Source: Sinosporangium siamense (GTDB lineage Bacteria; Actinomycetota; Actinomycetes; Streptosporangiales; Streptosporangiaceae). Taken from it: a stretch of 64,000 nucleotides of DNA. The stretch is from contig NZ_BOOW01000042.1 in NCBI RefSeq assembly GCF_016863435.1, positions 1 through 64,000 of the forward strand, given 5' to 3'. The notes below the pieces were generated by a model. It made no database searches, was not told the DNA's origin, and saw only the letters and a program-made list of their open reading frames with translations. The position numbers were made by a program, and so were the translations under genes. Positions 32,211-41,439 of the stretch are shown here, piece by piece (the first letter of the stretch is position 1; each line of letters begins with the position of its first letter).

Positions 32211-33106
32211 GAACGCCTTCCCCCGGCCTTGCGCGCCGAGCGGGTGCCGAGCGCGTCGGCGCCCAGCAGCCGCACGAACAGGTAGGCCACCACGGCGACG
32301 TAGAGGAGCGTGAGCAGCGCCACCGCCGAGCCGGACCCGGTGTCGGCCTGCTGGACGGCGTATTTGTAGCCGAGCATCGACAGGGTGACGAGGTCCTCGT
32401 TGTCGGCGCTGCCGGCGAACAGGAAGGGCAGGTCGAACACGCGCAGCGCGTCGAGCATGCGCATGAGTACGGCCACCAGCAGCGCGCCGTGGATCATGGG
32501 CAGCGTCACCCGGCGGAACCGCTGCCAGGCGCCTGCCCCGTCGACGCGGGCCGCCTCGTAGAGCTCTCGGGGGATGACCTGGAGCCCGGCCAGGATCAGC
32601 AGGGCCATGAAAGGCGCCGTCTTCCACACGTCGGCCACGACGACGGCGAGCCGCGACGCCCACGCCTCGGCCCCCCAGACGATGTCGGTGCCGAGCACGG
32701 CGTTGGCGACGCCGTGCGGGGTGAAGATCCACTTCCAGAGCAGGGCGGCCATCGCGGTCGGGACCGCCCACGGCACCAGCACAGCCGCCCGCAGCAGGCC
32801 CCTGCCGCGCACGACGTGGTGCATGGCCATCGCCATGCCGAGGCCGATAGCCAGCTCCAGGGTCACCGACACGACGGTGAACAGGGTGGTGTTGCCGAGG
32901 GCGATCCAGAACTGCCCGGACAGGGGGCCGACGAGGAAGTCGGTGAAGTTGGCGATCCCCCGGAAGACGACGTCGAGGTCGGCGTTCTCGCCGTACATCG
33001 ACAGGCGCACCGCCTGGAACAGCGGGAAGACGACCACGACGCCGAGGGTGAGGAGGGTGGGGAGAACCAGCGGGACCGCGGTTCTCCCCTGACGCGGATC
33101 GACCAT
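32207..33106 (-). CDS. Carbohydrate ABC transporter permease, MalF type
   Basis: 299 aa with six membrane segments (first LVLPTLLTLGVVVVFPLF). The EAA loop is ELYEAARVDGAGAWQRFRRVTLPM. It starts two bases after the binding-protein stop and overlaps the MalG-type gene, giving tight translational coupling. It pairs with MalG to carry an oligosaccharide across the membrane. Confidence 0.93.
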   Translation of the reverse strand: MVDPRQGRTAVPLVLPTLLTLGVVVVFPLFQAVRLSMYGENADLDVVFRGIANFTDFLVGPLSGQFWIALGNTTLFTVVSVTLELAIGLGMAMAMHHVVRGRGLLRAAVLVPWAVPTAMAALLWKWIFTPHGVANAVLGTDIVWGAEAWASRLAVVVADVWKTAPFMALLILAGLQVIPRELYEAARVDGAGAWQRFRRVTLPMIHGALLVAVLMRMLDALRVFDLPFLFAGSADNEDLVTLSMLGYKYAVQQADTGSGSAVALLTLLYVAVVAYLFVRLLGADALGTRSARKAGGRRS

Positions 33107-33108
33107 GA

Positions 33109-34392
33109 TCAGTTGGTGAACAGGGGGGTCAGCGCCGCCTGCAGGTCCTTGGCGGCCTGCTCGGGGGTCTTCTCCCCCTGCTGCACCGCGACGCCCGCCG
33201 CCTGTACGGCGGCCGACACCTCCTGGTATTGCGCGGCGGCGGGCCGGGAGACGCCCTTGTCGAGGGCCGCCTTCAAGGTCGCGAGGTAGGGGATCTCGGC
33301 CTTGAGCCCGGGGTCGTCGTAGACCGCCGCCAGGACGGGGGCGTGCGCGCCGACCTGGAGGTTCTTGATCTGGTTCTCCTTGGCGGTGAAGAACTTGAGG
33401 AAGTCGAGCGCGGTCGCCTTGTTCTTGGCGAAGGCGGACACGGCGAGGTTCTGGCCGCCCAGCGCGGCCGACCCGGGACCGCTCAGCCCGGGGATGGGGA
33501 CGACGCCGAACTTGCCAGCGACCTCGTTGCCGTCGCCCTTCTTGTCGGCCAGGGGATACATGTAGGGCCAGTTGCGCTGGAAGAGCAGCTTGCCGCTCTG
33601 GAAGCGGGCGCGGCCGATCTCCTCGTCGTAGGTGAGTCCCTCCTTGGCGATCCAGCCCTTCGTGAAGGCGTCCGCCAGGAAGGTCAGCCCCTTGACCGCC
33701 TCGGGGGTGTCGGCGGTCGGTCTGCCGTCGGTGAGGATCGCCCCGCCGGCCGAGGCGACGACCTCGGTCACGTTGACGGTCAGGCCCTCAGAGCGCTTGT
33801 GCTGGCCCGCGTAGCAGTCGACCTTCTCGGCCTTGGCCACCTTCTCGCACGCCGCGCCGAGCTCCTCCCAGGTCGTGGGGGGTTCGACGCCGTGCTTTTC
33901 CAGCAGGTCCTTGCGGTAGAAGAGGAGTCCGGTGTCGGTCTTCCACGGCACGCCGTACAACTTGCCGTCGAACGTCGCGGTCGACAGCGGGGCCGGCAGG
34001 AAGGCCGCCCGGTCGAGCGCCTCCTCGGGCAGCGGCACGATGTAGCCGCGCTTGGCGAACTCACCGGTCAGGATCACGTCCATGCTGATCACCGAGAAGG
34101 TGTCGCTCTTGGCCTCGGCGGCCTGGGCCACCTTCGCGCGGAATTGGTCGGTCTCGAACGTCGGCTCCTGGAAGTCGACCTTCTCCTGCGGATGGGCGGC
34201 GTTCCAGGCGTCCACGATGGCGCGCACGCTGCCGGAGGGATCCTTGCCCGCCACGAACGTGATCGGGCCGCGGCCCTCCAGCTTCGCCTCCGCCGCCTGC
34301 GCGGCCTTGCTCTTGGCGGACTCCGGTGCGCCGCACGCGGCCGCCGCGGCGAGCACGGCCAACGCGAGGACCGCGGCCGATGGACCCTTCAT
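33109..34392 (-). CDS. Extracellular sugar-binding lipoprotein of ABC transporter
   Basis: 427 aa from the ATG that overlaps the ROK stop (ATGA). The N-terminus is a lipoprotein signal (VLALAVLAAAAACG), so the mature protein starts at that Cys and sits on the outer face of the membrane. The body matches family 1 solute-binding proteins (ITFVAGKDPSGSVRAIVDAWNAAHP, GVPWKTDTGLLFYRKDLLEKHG, PTTWEELG, FAKNKATALDFLKFF). It should capture the oligosaccharide for the two permeases downstream; from the GH13 partner an alpha-glucoside is likely. Confidence 0.93.
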   Translation of the reverse strand: MKGPSAAVLALAVLAAAAACGAPESAKSKAAQAAEAKLEGRGPITFVAGKDPSGSVRAIVDAWNAAHPQEKVDFQEPTFETDQFRAKVAQAAEAKSDTFSVISMDVILTGEFAKRGYIVPLPEEALDRAAFLPAPLSTATFDGKLYGVPWKTDTGLLFYRKDLLEKHGVEPPTTWEELGAACEKVAKAEKVDCYAGQHKRSEGLTVNVTEVVASAGGAILTDGRPTADTPEAVKGLTFLADAFTKGWIAKEGLTYDEEIGRARFQSGKLLFQRNWPYMYPLADKKGDGNEVAGKFGVVPIPGLSGPGSAALGGQNLAVSAFAKNKATALDFLKFFTAKENQIKNLQVGAHAPVLAAVYDDPGLKAEIPYLATLKAALDKGVSRPAAAQYQEVSAAVQAAGVAVQQGEKTPEQAAKDLQAALTPLFTN

Positions 34393-35540
34393 CTCTGCCT
34401 CTCTTTGGTGTGGGGGGTTGTCGTCTCCAGGGGGGCCGACAGGACGCAGGCCGCCGCGCCGCGGGCCCACCCCCGGTCGTCCAGGTCGTCGGGGATCAGC
34501 GGGACCGAGCCCGCGCTTCCGGCTTTGGCGCGCCGGAGCTCGGCCCTGACGGCGTCCGCGACCAGAGGCCACCAGCGCACACCCTCACCGGAGACGATCA
34601 GTACGGCAGGGTCGACGAGGTTGACCGCCGTCTGCAGGACCCGTCCGAGACGGGTTCCCGCCCGCTCGAAGAGCGCGCGGGCGCGAGGCTCGGACGCCGC
34701 TTTGTCCAGCAGGTCCTCGAAGTCCGTCGCCAGTCCCGCCCGGGCGGCCTCCGCCGCGAGCGCCGGCTCCGAGACGTAGGCCTCCAGGCAGCCGCGTGCT
34801 CCGCACCCGCACTCGGGCCCGCCGGCGTCCACGGTGACGTGGCCGAGTTCCCCGGCGGCGCCGCGTGCCCCGCGCTGCACCGCTCCTGCCGCTATCACGG
34901 CGGAGCCCAGGCCCGAGCCGAGCGTGAGGATCATGAAGTGGTCGTGCTGCCTGGCCGGGCCGTACAGCGCGTGGGCCAGGGCGAGTGCCATGACGTCGTT
35001 GTCGATGCGCACGCGGGTGCCGAGCCGGTCGGAGAGCTCGGCGGCGACGTCTAGATCGTTCCAACCCAGGCGCGGCGCGCCGACCACCCGGCCCCGCCTG
35101 GCGTCGACGATGCCGCTGATCCCGATCCCGACTCCCAGCAGCCCGGAGCGGTCACCCGTCCACGCGGTCAGCACCTCGGCGAGGGCGTCCAGCGGGCGCG
35201 GGCCGCGTGAGTCGTAGGCGTGCTCCATCTCGCCGGTGACCTCACCGCGATAGTTGACCCGGACCCCGACGACCCGGTGCGCCATGAGCTTCACGCCGAT
35301 TGCGTGCACGCTGGACGCGGAGGGTCCGAACAGCTCGCGTGGCCGGCCGGTGGTCTGCTCGCTGTCCACCACCTCCACCAGCCCGCCGTCGACGAGTTCC
35401 CGGACGACGGTGGTGATCGTGGCGGGGGACAGCCCCAGCGCCTTTGCGATGTCGAGCCGGGCCGCGGGGCCCTGCCGTACGACGTAGTCGAGCACCATGG
35501 AGCGGTTGTCAGACCGCATTCGTTTCAGAGATCCGCGCAT
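34389..35540 (-). CDS. ROK-family transcriptional regulator
   Basis: 383 aa. An N-terminal winged HTH (DIAKALGLSPATITTVVRELVDGGL) is followed by a ROK sugar-binding fold with GVGIGISGIVD, DNDVMALALA, GSGLGSAVI, and the zinc motif GHVTVDAGGPECGCGARGC. It probably represses its operon and releases DNA on binding the imported sugar or its phosphate. It is the first gene of the operon. A perfect palindrome at 35559-35577, directly upstream of its ribosome site (GAGGG), is the likely autoregulatory operator. Confidence 0.93.
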   Translation of the reverse strand: MRGSLKRMRSDNRSMVLDYVVRQGPAARLDIAKALGLSPATITTVVRELVDGGLVEVVDSEQTTGRPRELFGPSASSVHAIGVKLMAHRVVGVRVNYRGEVTGEMEHAYDSRGPRPLDALAEVLTAWTGDRSGLLGVGIGISGIVDARRGRVVGAPRLGWNDLDVAAELSDRLGTRVRIDNDVMALALAHALYGPARQHDHFMILTLGSGLGSAVIAAGAVQRGARGAAGELGHVTVDAGGPECGCGARGCLEAYVSEPALAAEAARAGLATDFEDLLDKAASEPRARALFERAGTRLGRVLQTAVNLVDPAVLIVSGEGVRWWPLVADAVRAELRRAKAGSAGSVPLIPDDLDDRGWARGAAACVLSAPLETTTPHTKERQR

Positions 35541-35558
35541 CAGCCCTCTTCAGAGGCA

Positions 35559-35577
35559 TCATTCAAAGTTTGAATGA
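35559..35577. promoter_or_regulatory. ROK operator, perfect palindrome
   Basis: TCATTCAAA-G-TTTGAATGA, nine bases per arm with a single central base, 18 bp upstream of the ROK start codon. Its AT-richness stands out in this DNA. It overlaps the expected promoter of the seven-gene operon. Confidence 0.85.
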
Positions 35578-35876
35578 AGTGACGTTAGCACGGCATGTGG
35601 CATTCGTGAAGATCTGTGGGCTTCGACTGTTTCGGTCAAGTCATGCTTGCGACTCGAGCTTCATGATCGACATAACGGGTAGGAAAAAACCTATATATAG
35701 TGAACATCGCCCATTCCACGTCCGTCCCCCCATCCCGCTCCGGCAGCGTGCCCGCAACCTGATGGACTCCAGCGCCGTGCGTCGCCTCGACGAGGTCCTG
35801 GCCGGGCTCTAAGCCCGCTGACCTGCCCCGGCGCAGCTGCTCCTCCACTTTCCCCTCAAACCAAAGGAATGCCTTC
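35578..35876. other. Intergenic region with a short coding relic
   Basis: About 300 bases. It includes an AT-rich tract (CCTATATATAGTG near 35690) and a plus-strand tail (ARNLMDSSAVRRLDEVLAGL, stop near 35812) that resembles the end of a lost gene. No other feature supported. Confidence 0.35.
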
Positions 35877-36468
35877 ATGTCTGATATCGCCGATCGCTAC
35901 GCTCTCCTCGCCGAGGACTTCCTGGCCCGGATCCGGGCCACCCCGGGCCACCTGTGGGACGCCGGCAGCCCTTGCCGCGGCTGGACGGCCTGCGACGTGG
36001 TCGCGCACGTCGTCAACGGCCATCGCGGCATCCTCGCCTTCGTTCACGGGACCCCGCCGGCCGCCGCGCACGGCGTCGGCGTCTCCTCCATGGCCGACGC
36101 GCCTGCCGTCGAGCCCGGTGCCGACCTGGTCGCCGCGTTCCCCGCCTGCCGCGACGACATGACGGCCATGCTCCGCGACCCCGGCCTGGCCTCGGGGCAG
36201 CTGCCAGGCGGCCCGCTCGGGCCGGTCCCGGTCGAGCGGGCCGTCGACGTCGTCGGCGCCCTGGAACTGCTGGGACACACCTGGGACCTGGCCCGCGCCA
36301 CCGGAGGCGACGAAGCCCTCGCCCCCGAGGCCGTCTCCCGGACCCATCGGGCTCCTCCCTTACCACGCGGAACTACTGGCCACAGGTGCGTTCGATGAGA
36401 GCGTGCCGGCGCCAGGCGGCGCCGGTGCCCAGCTCTCGTTCCTGTGCTTCATCGGCCGCCGCCCCTGA
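35877..36468 (+). pseudogene. TIGR03086-family (mycothiol maleylpyruvate isomerase-like) protein, frameshifted
   Basis: The first 155 codons from ATG at 35877 encode a DinB/maleylpyruvate-isomerase-like domain (PCRGWTACDVVAHVVNGHRG with a metal-ligand His, later GALELLGHTWDLARATG with another). Near 36345 the frame must shift by one base to continue with the normal family ending: GLLPYHAELLATGAF, then GGAGAQLSFLCFIGRRP, stop at 36466-36468. Unshifted, the product ends earlier with an abnormal tail. The substrate of this subfamily is generally unknown. Confidence 0.8.
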
Positions 36469-36482
36469 CCTGCCGGTTGTGC

Positions 36483-37475
36483 TCAGGGCGTCGGACCGGT
36501 CCCTGTGGTGCCTGCGGCGCGGGTGTAGCGGGCGGCCAGGTCGGTGAACGCCGTGGCCAGCCGGGGTGGGCCGAGGACTTCGATCTCGGTGTCGAAGCGG
36601 CCGATGGCGGCGGCGAGGCCGGTCCACGACCAGGAGCCGAGAGTGAGCCGGCAGCGGCGGGGGCCGAGTTCCACGACGACGCCGTCCTCCGCGAAGGGGG
36701 CGACCTCGGCGGCCGGGAGGTGGAGAACGACTTCGCCTTGGCAGGGCCAGTAGGCGGTGGTGCCGTCGTTGCCGCGGAATCGGCCGGTGACGAAGGCGGT
36801 GACGTCACCGCCGGGGAGTTCGCGCGGGCTGAAGCGGGGGCCGGTGGGGGAGCGGGGCCTGATGCGTTCGGCGCGGAAGGTGCGCCAGTCCTCGCGGTCG
36901 AGGTCCCAGGCCACGAGATACCAGCGATCACGCCAGGTGACCAGATGGTGGGGGTGTACGCGGCGGACGTCGCCGCGTGAGGTGCTCGGGGCCGGTGTGT
37001 AGTCGAAGCGCAACTCCTCGCGGCCGTGGATGACGCGGCTCAGCTCCACCAGGATCCGACGGTCGACCCGAGGGGCGTCGGGAGCCGCGGGCGGTGGAAC
37101 GGCGGTGACGCGCAGCAGGTCGATGCGGTGTCGCAGGCGGGGCGGCATGACCTGGCGCAGGGTGGCCAGGGCGCGAGCGGCGTCTTCGGCGACGGTGGTG
37201 CCGGTGGCCGCGGTCTGCAAGGCGACGGCCAAGGCGACGGCTTGGCCGTCGTCGAACAGCATGGGCGGCATGTGAGCGCCGGCCTCCAGGCGGTAGCCGC
37301 CGTCCGGCCCTTTGACGGTTGTGATGGGATAGCCGAGTTCGCGCAGGCGGTCGATATCGCGGCGCACGGTGCGTGTGGCGATGCCGAGACGGTCGGCGAG
37401 ATCCTTGCCGGACCAGTCACGCTGCGTTTGCAGCAGCGAGAGCAGCGAGAGCAGCCTGGAGGACGTTTTCTGCAT
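36483..37475 (-). CDS. YafY-type WYL-domain transcriptional regulator
   Basis: 330 aa from ATG at 37475 (MQKTSSRLL); another ATG lies nine bases upstream. Winged HTH (LADRLGIATRTVRRDIDRLRELGY), middle region, WYL domain (HPHHLVTWRDRWYLVAWDLDREDWRTFRAER) and C-terminal WCX part. Divergent from a VOC gene with a long palindrome between them. Same gene plan as at 13349-14767, so the two loci look like paralogous switches. It converges with the TIGR03086 pseudogene. Confidence 0.92.
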   Translation of the reverse strand: MQKTSSRLLSLLSLLQTQRDWSGKDLADRLGIATRTVRRDIDRLRELGYPITTVKGPDGGYRLEAGAHMPPMLFDDGQAVALAVALQTAATGTTVAEDAARALATLRQVMPPRLRHRIDLLRVTAVPPPAAPDAPRVDRRILVELSRVIHGREELRFDYTPAPSTSRGDVRRVHPHHLVTWRDRWYLVAWDLDREDWRTFRAERIRPRSPTGPRFSPRELPGGDVTAFVTGRFRGNDGTTAYWPCQGEVVLHLPAAEVAPFAEDGVVVELGPRRCRLTLGSWSWTGLAAAIGRFDTEIEVLGPPRLATAFTDLAARYTRAAGTTGTGPTP

Positions 37476-37496
37476 GACACCCATTCTTCCCGCAGT

Positions 37497-37517
37497 AGAG
37501 GACACAACCTGTCCTCT
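37497..37517. promoter_or_regulatory. Palindromic operator of second WYL/VOC pair
   Basis: AGAGGAC-N7-GTCCTCT, seven perfect bases per arm, 22 bp upstream of the WYL start. The GGAC-N7-GTCC core equals that at 13757-13777. Confidence 0.8.
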
Positions 37518-37637
37518 ATGTAGGGCAGGGTGGCATACGAGCCATCAGGGAGGCACCGCATCGCTCCCGGTCACGGCAACCGTCGGCGGGCCTGCCCGAC
37601 CGGCGGCGTATTCGTCACGCGAAGCAAGGAGCACGTC

Positions 37638-38060
37638 ATGTCTGTCACGACCACCACTCACCTGAACTTCCGGGGCGCCGCACGTGAGGCGCTGGACTTC
37701 TATCAGTCCGTCTTCGGTGGGCGTACTGTCGCCGTTACCTACAAGGACGCAGGCGCTGTGCAGAACGAGAGCGAGGCGGACTGGGTGATGTGGGGCGAGG
37801 TCGCAGGCGACAACGGCTTCCACGTCATGGCTTACGACGTGCCCTCGAATCTGCCCTGGAACCAGGGCGAGAACCCGTTCTTCGTCTCCGTGCGCGGTGA
37901 CGACACCGAGGAGATCACCGCTCTGTGGGGCAGGCTCGCCGAAGGCTCGACCGTTGTGCGTGCGCTGGAGCCCGCACAGTGGGCACCGCTGTACGGCATG
38001 CTGACCGACCGCTTCGGCGTCACCTGGGTCCTGGACATCGCCGCGCCGTACAACGCCTGA
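37638..38060 (+). CDS. VOC-family protein, PhnB-like
   Basis: 140 aa; ATG preceded by AAGGAG. The sequence shows the PhnB/3-demethylubiquinone-like VOC fold (THLNFRGAAREALDFYQSVFGG, ADWVMWGEVAGDNGFHVMAYDVP, FFVSVRGDDTEEITALWGRLAEG, GMLTDRFGVTWVLDIA). Likely a soluble dimer binding a small molecule; function unknown. Controlled in all probability by the divergent WYL regulator. The winged-helix glycosylase gene follows 67 bp downstream on the same strand. Confidence 0.92.
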   Translation: MSVTTTTHLNFRGAAREALDFYQSVFGGRTVAVTYKDAGAVQNESEADWVMWGEVAGDNGFHVMAYDVPSNLPWNQGENPFFVSVRGDDTEEITALWGRLAEGSTVVRALEPAQWAPLYGMLTDRFGVTWVLDIAAPYNA

Positions 38061-38127
38061 ACCCAACCGGCCCGACGTGAACCGCGCCGACGCCCGCCCC
38101 AAGAACGAACCGTAGCTGGAGAACTCC

Positions 38128-39222
38128 GTGACCGTCCTCGACAGCCGCGCCCTCAACCGCGCCACCCTCGCCCGCCAGCACCTGCTCGCGCGCAGCGACA
38201 CAGCCGTGCCCGAGGCGGTGGCCCACCTGTGCGGCCTGCAGGCGCAAGAGCCCCAGGAACCGTTCATCGGGCTGTGGTCACGTCTATCCGGCTTCAAGCC
38301 CCGGCAACTGGACGACGCGCTGACCGATCGCACCGTGGTGCGCACCCACCTGATGCGCCGTACGGTGCACCTGGTCACCTCCGGCGACGCGCTCGCCTGG
38401 CGAGCCCGCCACGACACCATGCTGCGCCGGCGAGTGCTGGGCACCTACCGTCGCGAGCTGGCCGGCATCGACTTGGACGAGGTCGCCGCCGCAGGCCGTA
38501 CGGTCATGGCCGACCAGCGGCCCCGCACCATGAGGGAGCTCGTGCAAGCCGTCGAAGCACGCTGGCCCGGCCCACCGCACCGGGCCCTCGGCGAGCTGCT
38601 CGTCGCGGCCCTCATCCCCATGGCTCAGCTCCCGCCCCGCGGCCTGTGGCAACAGCGTGCCTGCGTGCGCAACCTGCCGTTGGCCACCTGGCTGCGACGG
38701 GACATCGACCCGCTGCCCGCCGGGGACGGCGATCCCGTCGGGCGGGAGCTGCTACGGCGCTACCTCGCCGCCTACGGGCCCGCCGCCGGCGTGGACCTAC
38801 GCGCCTGGTGCGGCCTCGCCGGTCTTCCCGCCGCAGTCAAGGCCGCTCGGGACGAACTCGTCGTCTTCCGCGACGAACGCGGCCGCGAACTGCTCGATCT
38901 GCCCGACGCACCCCGCCCCCACCCCGACACCCCGGCCCCCGTCCGGTTTCTCCCGGCCTTCGACAACGCCGTCCTCGGCTACCACGACCGCAGCCGCATC
39001 ATCGACGACCCTCACCTGGGGCTGTCCGTCGCGGGCCACCGCGTGGTCCTGGTCGACGGACGCGTCACCGCCACCTGGAGCGTGCGCGGCGACCACCTGC
39101 GCATCAGCCCCCTCCGCCCCCTCACCGCCCAGGAACAAGAAGCCGTCCACGCCGAAGCACAGGACCTGATCACCTTTCTGGACGAAGGCATCGACCACAT
39201 CCGACTCGACACCGAAAGCTGA
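38128..39222 (+). CDS. AlkZ-like winged-helix DNA glycosylase
   Basis: 364 aa, GTG start. Matches the HTH_42/AlkZ family, which removes bulky or crosslinked alkylated bases from DNA; the family's catalytic QxQ motif is present as GLQAQ (Gln38 and Gln40). Other family segments: TVVRTHLMRRTVHLV, RAWCGLAGL, RFLPAFDNAVLGYHDRSRI. Some relatives protect producers from their own DNA-damaging natural product (AlkZ for azinomycin). No such cluster is visible next to it, so a general repair role is equally likely. The 233 bases to the next gene hold nothing clear. Confidence 0.88.
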   Translation: MTVLDSRALNRATLARQHLLARSDTAVPEAVAHLCGLQAQEPQEPFIGLWSRLSGFKPRQLDDALTDRTVVRTHLMRRTVHLVTSGDALAWRARHDTMLRRRVLGTYRRELAGIDLDEVAAAGRTVMADQRPRTMRELVQAVEARWPGPPHRALGELLVAALIPMAQLPPRGLWQQRACVRNLPLATWLRRDIDPLPAGDGDPVGRELLRRYLAAYGPAAGVDLRAWCGLAGLPAAVKAARDELVVFRDERGRELLDLPDAPRPHPDTPAPVRFLPAFDNAVLGYHDRSRIIDDPHLGLSVAGHRVVLVDGRVTATWSVRGDHLRISPLRPLTAQEQEAVHAEAQDLITFLDEGIDHIRLDTES

Positions 39223-39455
39223 CGATCACGCGCCGAGGCTCCCGACTCGGTAGGACCAGCTGCGAAACGTGAACGGCGTCACGGTCGGCGGCGCCGTCCG
39301 CGGGGGCGTTGGCTTCCAAGCGGATGAGCCTCAGCGTGCCGAAGCAGCCAACCGGCAGGCACAGATCCGGGGTTGAGGAATCCAGAAACAGTCGCTGGCG
39401 ATGAGTTGCCGAATCGGCGGAGGGCGGCGTTGGGGCCGGTACGTCCTCCCGGCGG

Positions 39456-40874
39456 CTAGCGCGGGGCGATCGGGGTCAGCGCAGGAGTGCGGGACTCGAT
39501 CGCCTCGGCGGCGTCCAGGCACAGGTCCTCGCGGAAGCGCGGCCCGATGATCTGGACGCCCTGAGGCAGCCCCTCGGCCACGCCTGTGGGGACGGCCACC
39601 GCCGGAAGCCCCAGGAGGTTGACGGTCCACGCCATGCGCAGGGACGCCGGCCACCGAGCGAGCCGGTCGGCGTCGAGGTCGGATCCCACGGGGAAGGCCG
39701 GGCCGGTGCAGATCGGCGCGAGGACGAGCGGAGCCTGGCTCATCCACGCCATCCAGGCACGCGCGATCGCGGCGCGTTCCATCATGGGATCGAAGGCCGC
39801 CCGCCCGGCCGCCCGGTTCCAATGCGGCTCGTACTCCGCCCAGAAACGGACGAACTCCTTGGAAGCCACCGACTCGACCGGCGGCTGCACTTCGTGCACC
39901 CGGCCGTAGGCGGACAAGAGCTGCGTGTAGATCTCTCCGGCCCGCACCAGGGCAGGGGCCCGGCCCTCCGTCACGACGTACCCCGCGTCGGAGAGCCGCT
40001 CCGCCGCCTGGCGCAGGGCGGCCGCGACCCCGGGGTCCAGATCGGGGCCGTCCGGGTCGGTGGCGAGCCAGACCCGCACAGGCGCGGGAACCGGGGGACC
40101 GTGCAGGGGCACCGGCGCGTGCCAGGGATCCCCGCCGTGATCCGCGCACATGTGGGTGAAGGCCAGGCGCAGGTCCCTTACGCTCCGGGCGATCGGCCCG
40201 TGCACGGCCAGCAGCTGGAACCCGAACGGCGCCGGCTGCGGCGGACCGTCAGTGCCGGCCGGCAGGCCGACCTGGGCCACGCGCCCCAGCGACGGCTTCA
40301 ACGCGGCGACGCCGCAGCACTGGGCGGGCCAGCGCAGCGAGCCGCCCCCGTCGTTGCCCAGCCCCAGCGCCGCCATACCGGTCGCCACGGCCACGGCGTC
40401 GCCGCCGCTGGAGCCGCCTGGCGTGTGCGCGGCCGACCAGGGGTTACGGGTGGCACCGCGCAACTCGTTGCCGGTGTGCCAGCGCATGCCGAACTCGGGC
40501 ATGTTGGTCCGCCCGATCGGGATGGCCCCGGCCACGCGCAGCTCGGCGATGTGCGGCGCGTCCGCGGCGGCGACCGCGTCGCGCAGCGGGACGATGCCCA
40601 GTGTCGTGGCCGATCCCGCGACGTCGATGTTCTCCTTCACAGTCACCGGAACCCCGCACAGCGGGCCGACCGGCACGCCGGAGCCCAGCGCCCGGTCGGC
40701 CGCGTCCGCCGCCCGCAGCGCCTGCTCGGCGAGGACGGCGGTGACCGCGTTCACCCAGGGGTTGACCTCGGCGATCCGCCGCAGGTGCGCCTCGACCACC
40801 TCGCGGCTCGACACAGTACGAGCCTGGATCTGCCGCACCATCTCCCAGGCGGACATTTCCCAAATTTCCGACAT
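39456..40874 (-). CDS. Amidase signature family enzyme
   Basis: 472 aa, full length. The Ser-cisSer-Lys triad is in place: Lys80 in VTVKEN, Ser155 in TPGGSSGGDA, Ser179 in GGSLRWPA. Likely hydrolyses a small amide in the cytoplasm; no signal peptide. Substrate unpredictable, since the family covers acylamides, aryl amides and nitrile-derived amides. It stands alone, with no visible operon partner and about 190 bp of open DNA on its left. Confidence 0.93.
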   Translation of the reverse strand: MSEIWEMSAWEMVRQIQARTVSSREVVEAHLRRIAEVNPWVNAVTAVLAEQALRAADAADRALGSGVPVGPLCGVPVTVKENIDVAGSATTLGIVPLRDAVAAADAPHIAELRVAGAIPIGRTNMPEFGMRWHTGNELRGATRNPWSAAHTPGGSSGGDAVAVATGMAALGLGNDGGGSLRWPAQCCGVAALKPSLGRVAQVGLPAGTDGPPQPAPFGFQLLAVHGPIARSVRDLRLAFTHMCADHGGDPWHAPVPLHGPPVPAPVRVWLATDPDGPDLDPGVAAALRQAAERLSDAGYVVTEGRAPALVRAGEIYTQLLSAYGRVHEVQPPVESVASKEFVRFWAEYEPHWNRAAGRAAFDPMMERAAIARAWMAWMSQAPLVLAPICTGPAFPVGSDLDADRLARWPASLRMAWTVNLLGLPAVAVPTGVAEGLPQGVQIIGPRFREDLCLDAAEAIESRTPALTPIAPR

Positions 40875-41061
40875 TGCGCCCCTTCTTTGCTTGCCGTGCC
40901 GAGGAATCTAGGGGGCATCGTCACAAAATTGCAGTCTTGTGTTCACAGCCTGTGTCAGCCGCCCAAATGTCGAGACGCCAATCCAGATCGTGGACGCCTG
41001 TTTCGCGGGTCACGCGCGATTCGAGGACCCCGCAGGCACGGTGACGAACAGCCCGGCGGCC

Positions 41062-41438
41062 TCAGCCGTCCTGGCGGAAGATGATTGCGACACCCCGCGC
41101 GGCAGCGCCGGGCACGAACACCTCCGCGGGGCCGGTTCGGACGACCGGGACGTCGTTGTCGCGCAGGAGCCTTTCAGTGATGGAAAGGTCGCGTACGGCT
41201 ACCGCATAGGCGACAAACGCCGGCAGGATCGCCGGGCGCTCACCGGGCAGCAGGCCGGCGAGCGCCGATGCGGCCACGACGGTGACGTTCGCCCGGTCGA
41301 AACGCGTCACCCGCCCATGTCGCGCTTGACCGAAATAGCTTTCGTAGCGGCGCTCCAACTCGGGCAACGCCGTGTCGGCCACGCACAACACGCATTCGAC
41401 CAGCCCGGTCGCACCGTTGGGGTGGTCGGTCTGCTGCT
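41062..41438 (-). pseudogene. Glyoxalase-like protein, 5' part deleted
   Basis: The frame to the stop at 41062 encodes the C-terminal module of a Glyoxalase_3-type protein (DHPNGATGLVECVLCVADT, VVAASALAGLLPG, FVAYAVAVRDLSITERLLRDNDVPVV, AARGVAIIFRQ). About half of the protein, including its start, is missing at 41440, where the oppositely oriented TetR fragment begins. An internal ATG at 41391 could still give a 109-aa product. Confidence 0.7.
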
Positions 41439-41439
41439 G

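Noticed and set aside
39223-39455. Possible terminator or gene relic after the AlkZ-like gene
   Set aside because: Only a short imperfect stem (CCGAG/CTCGG) and an anonymous minus-strand frame are present; nothing decisive.
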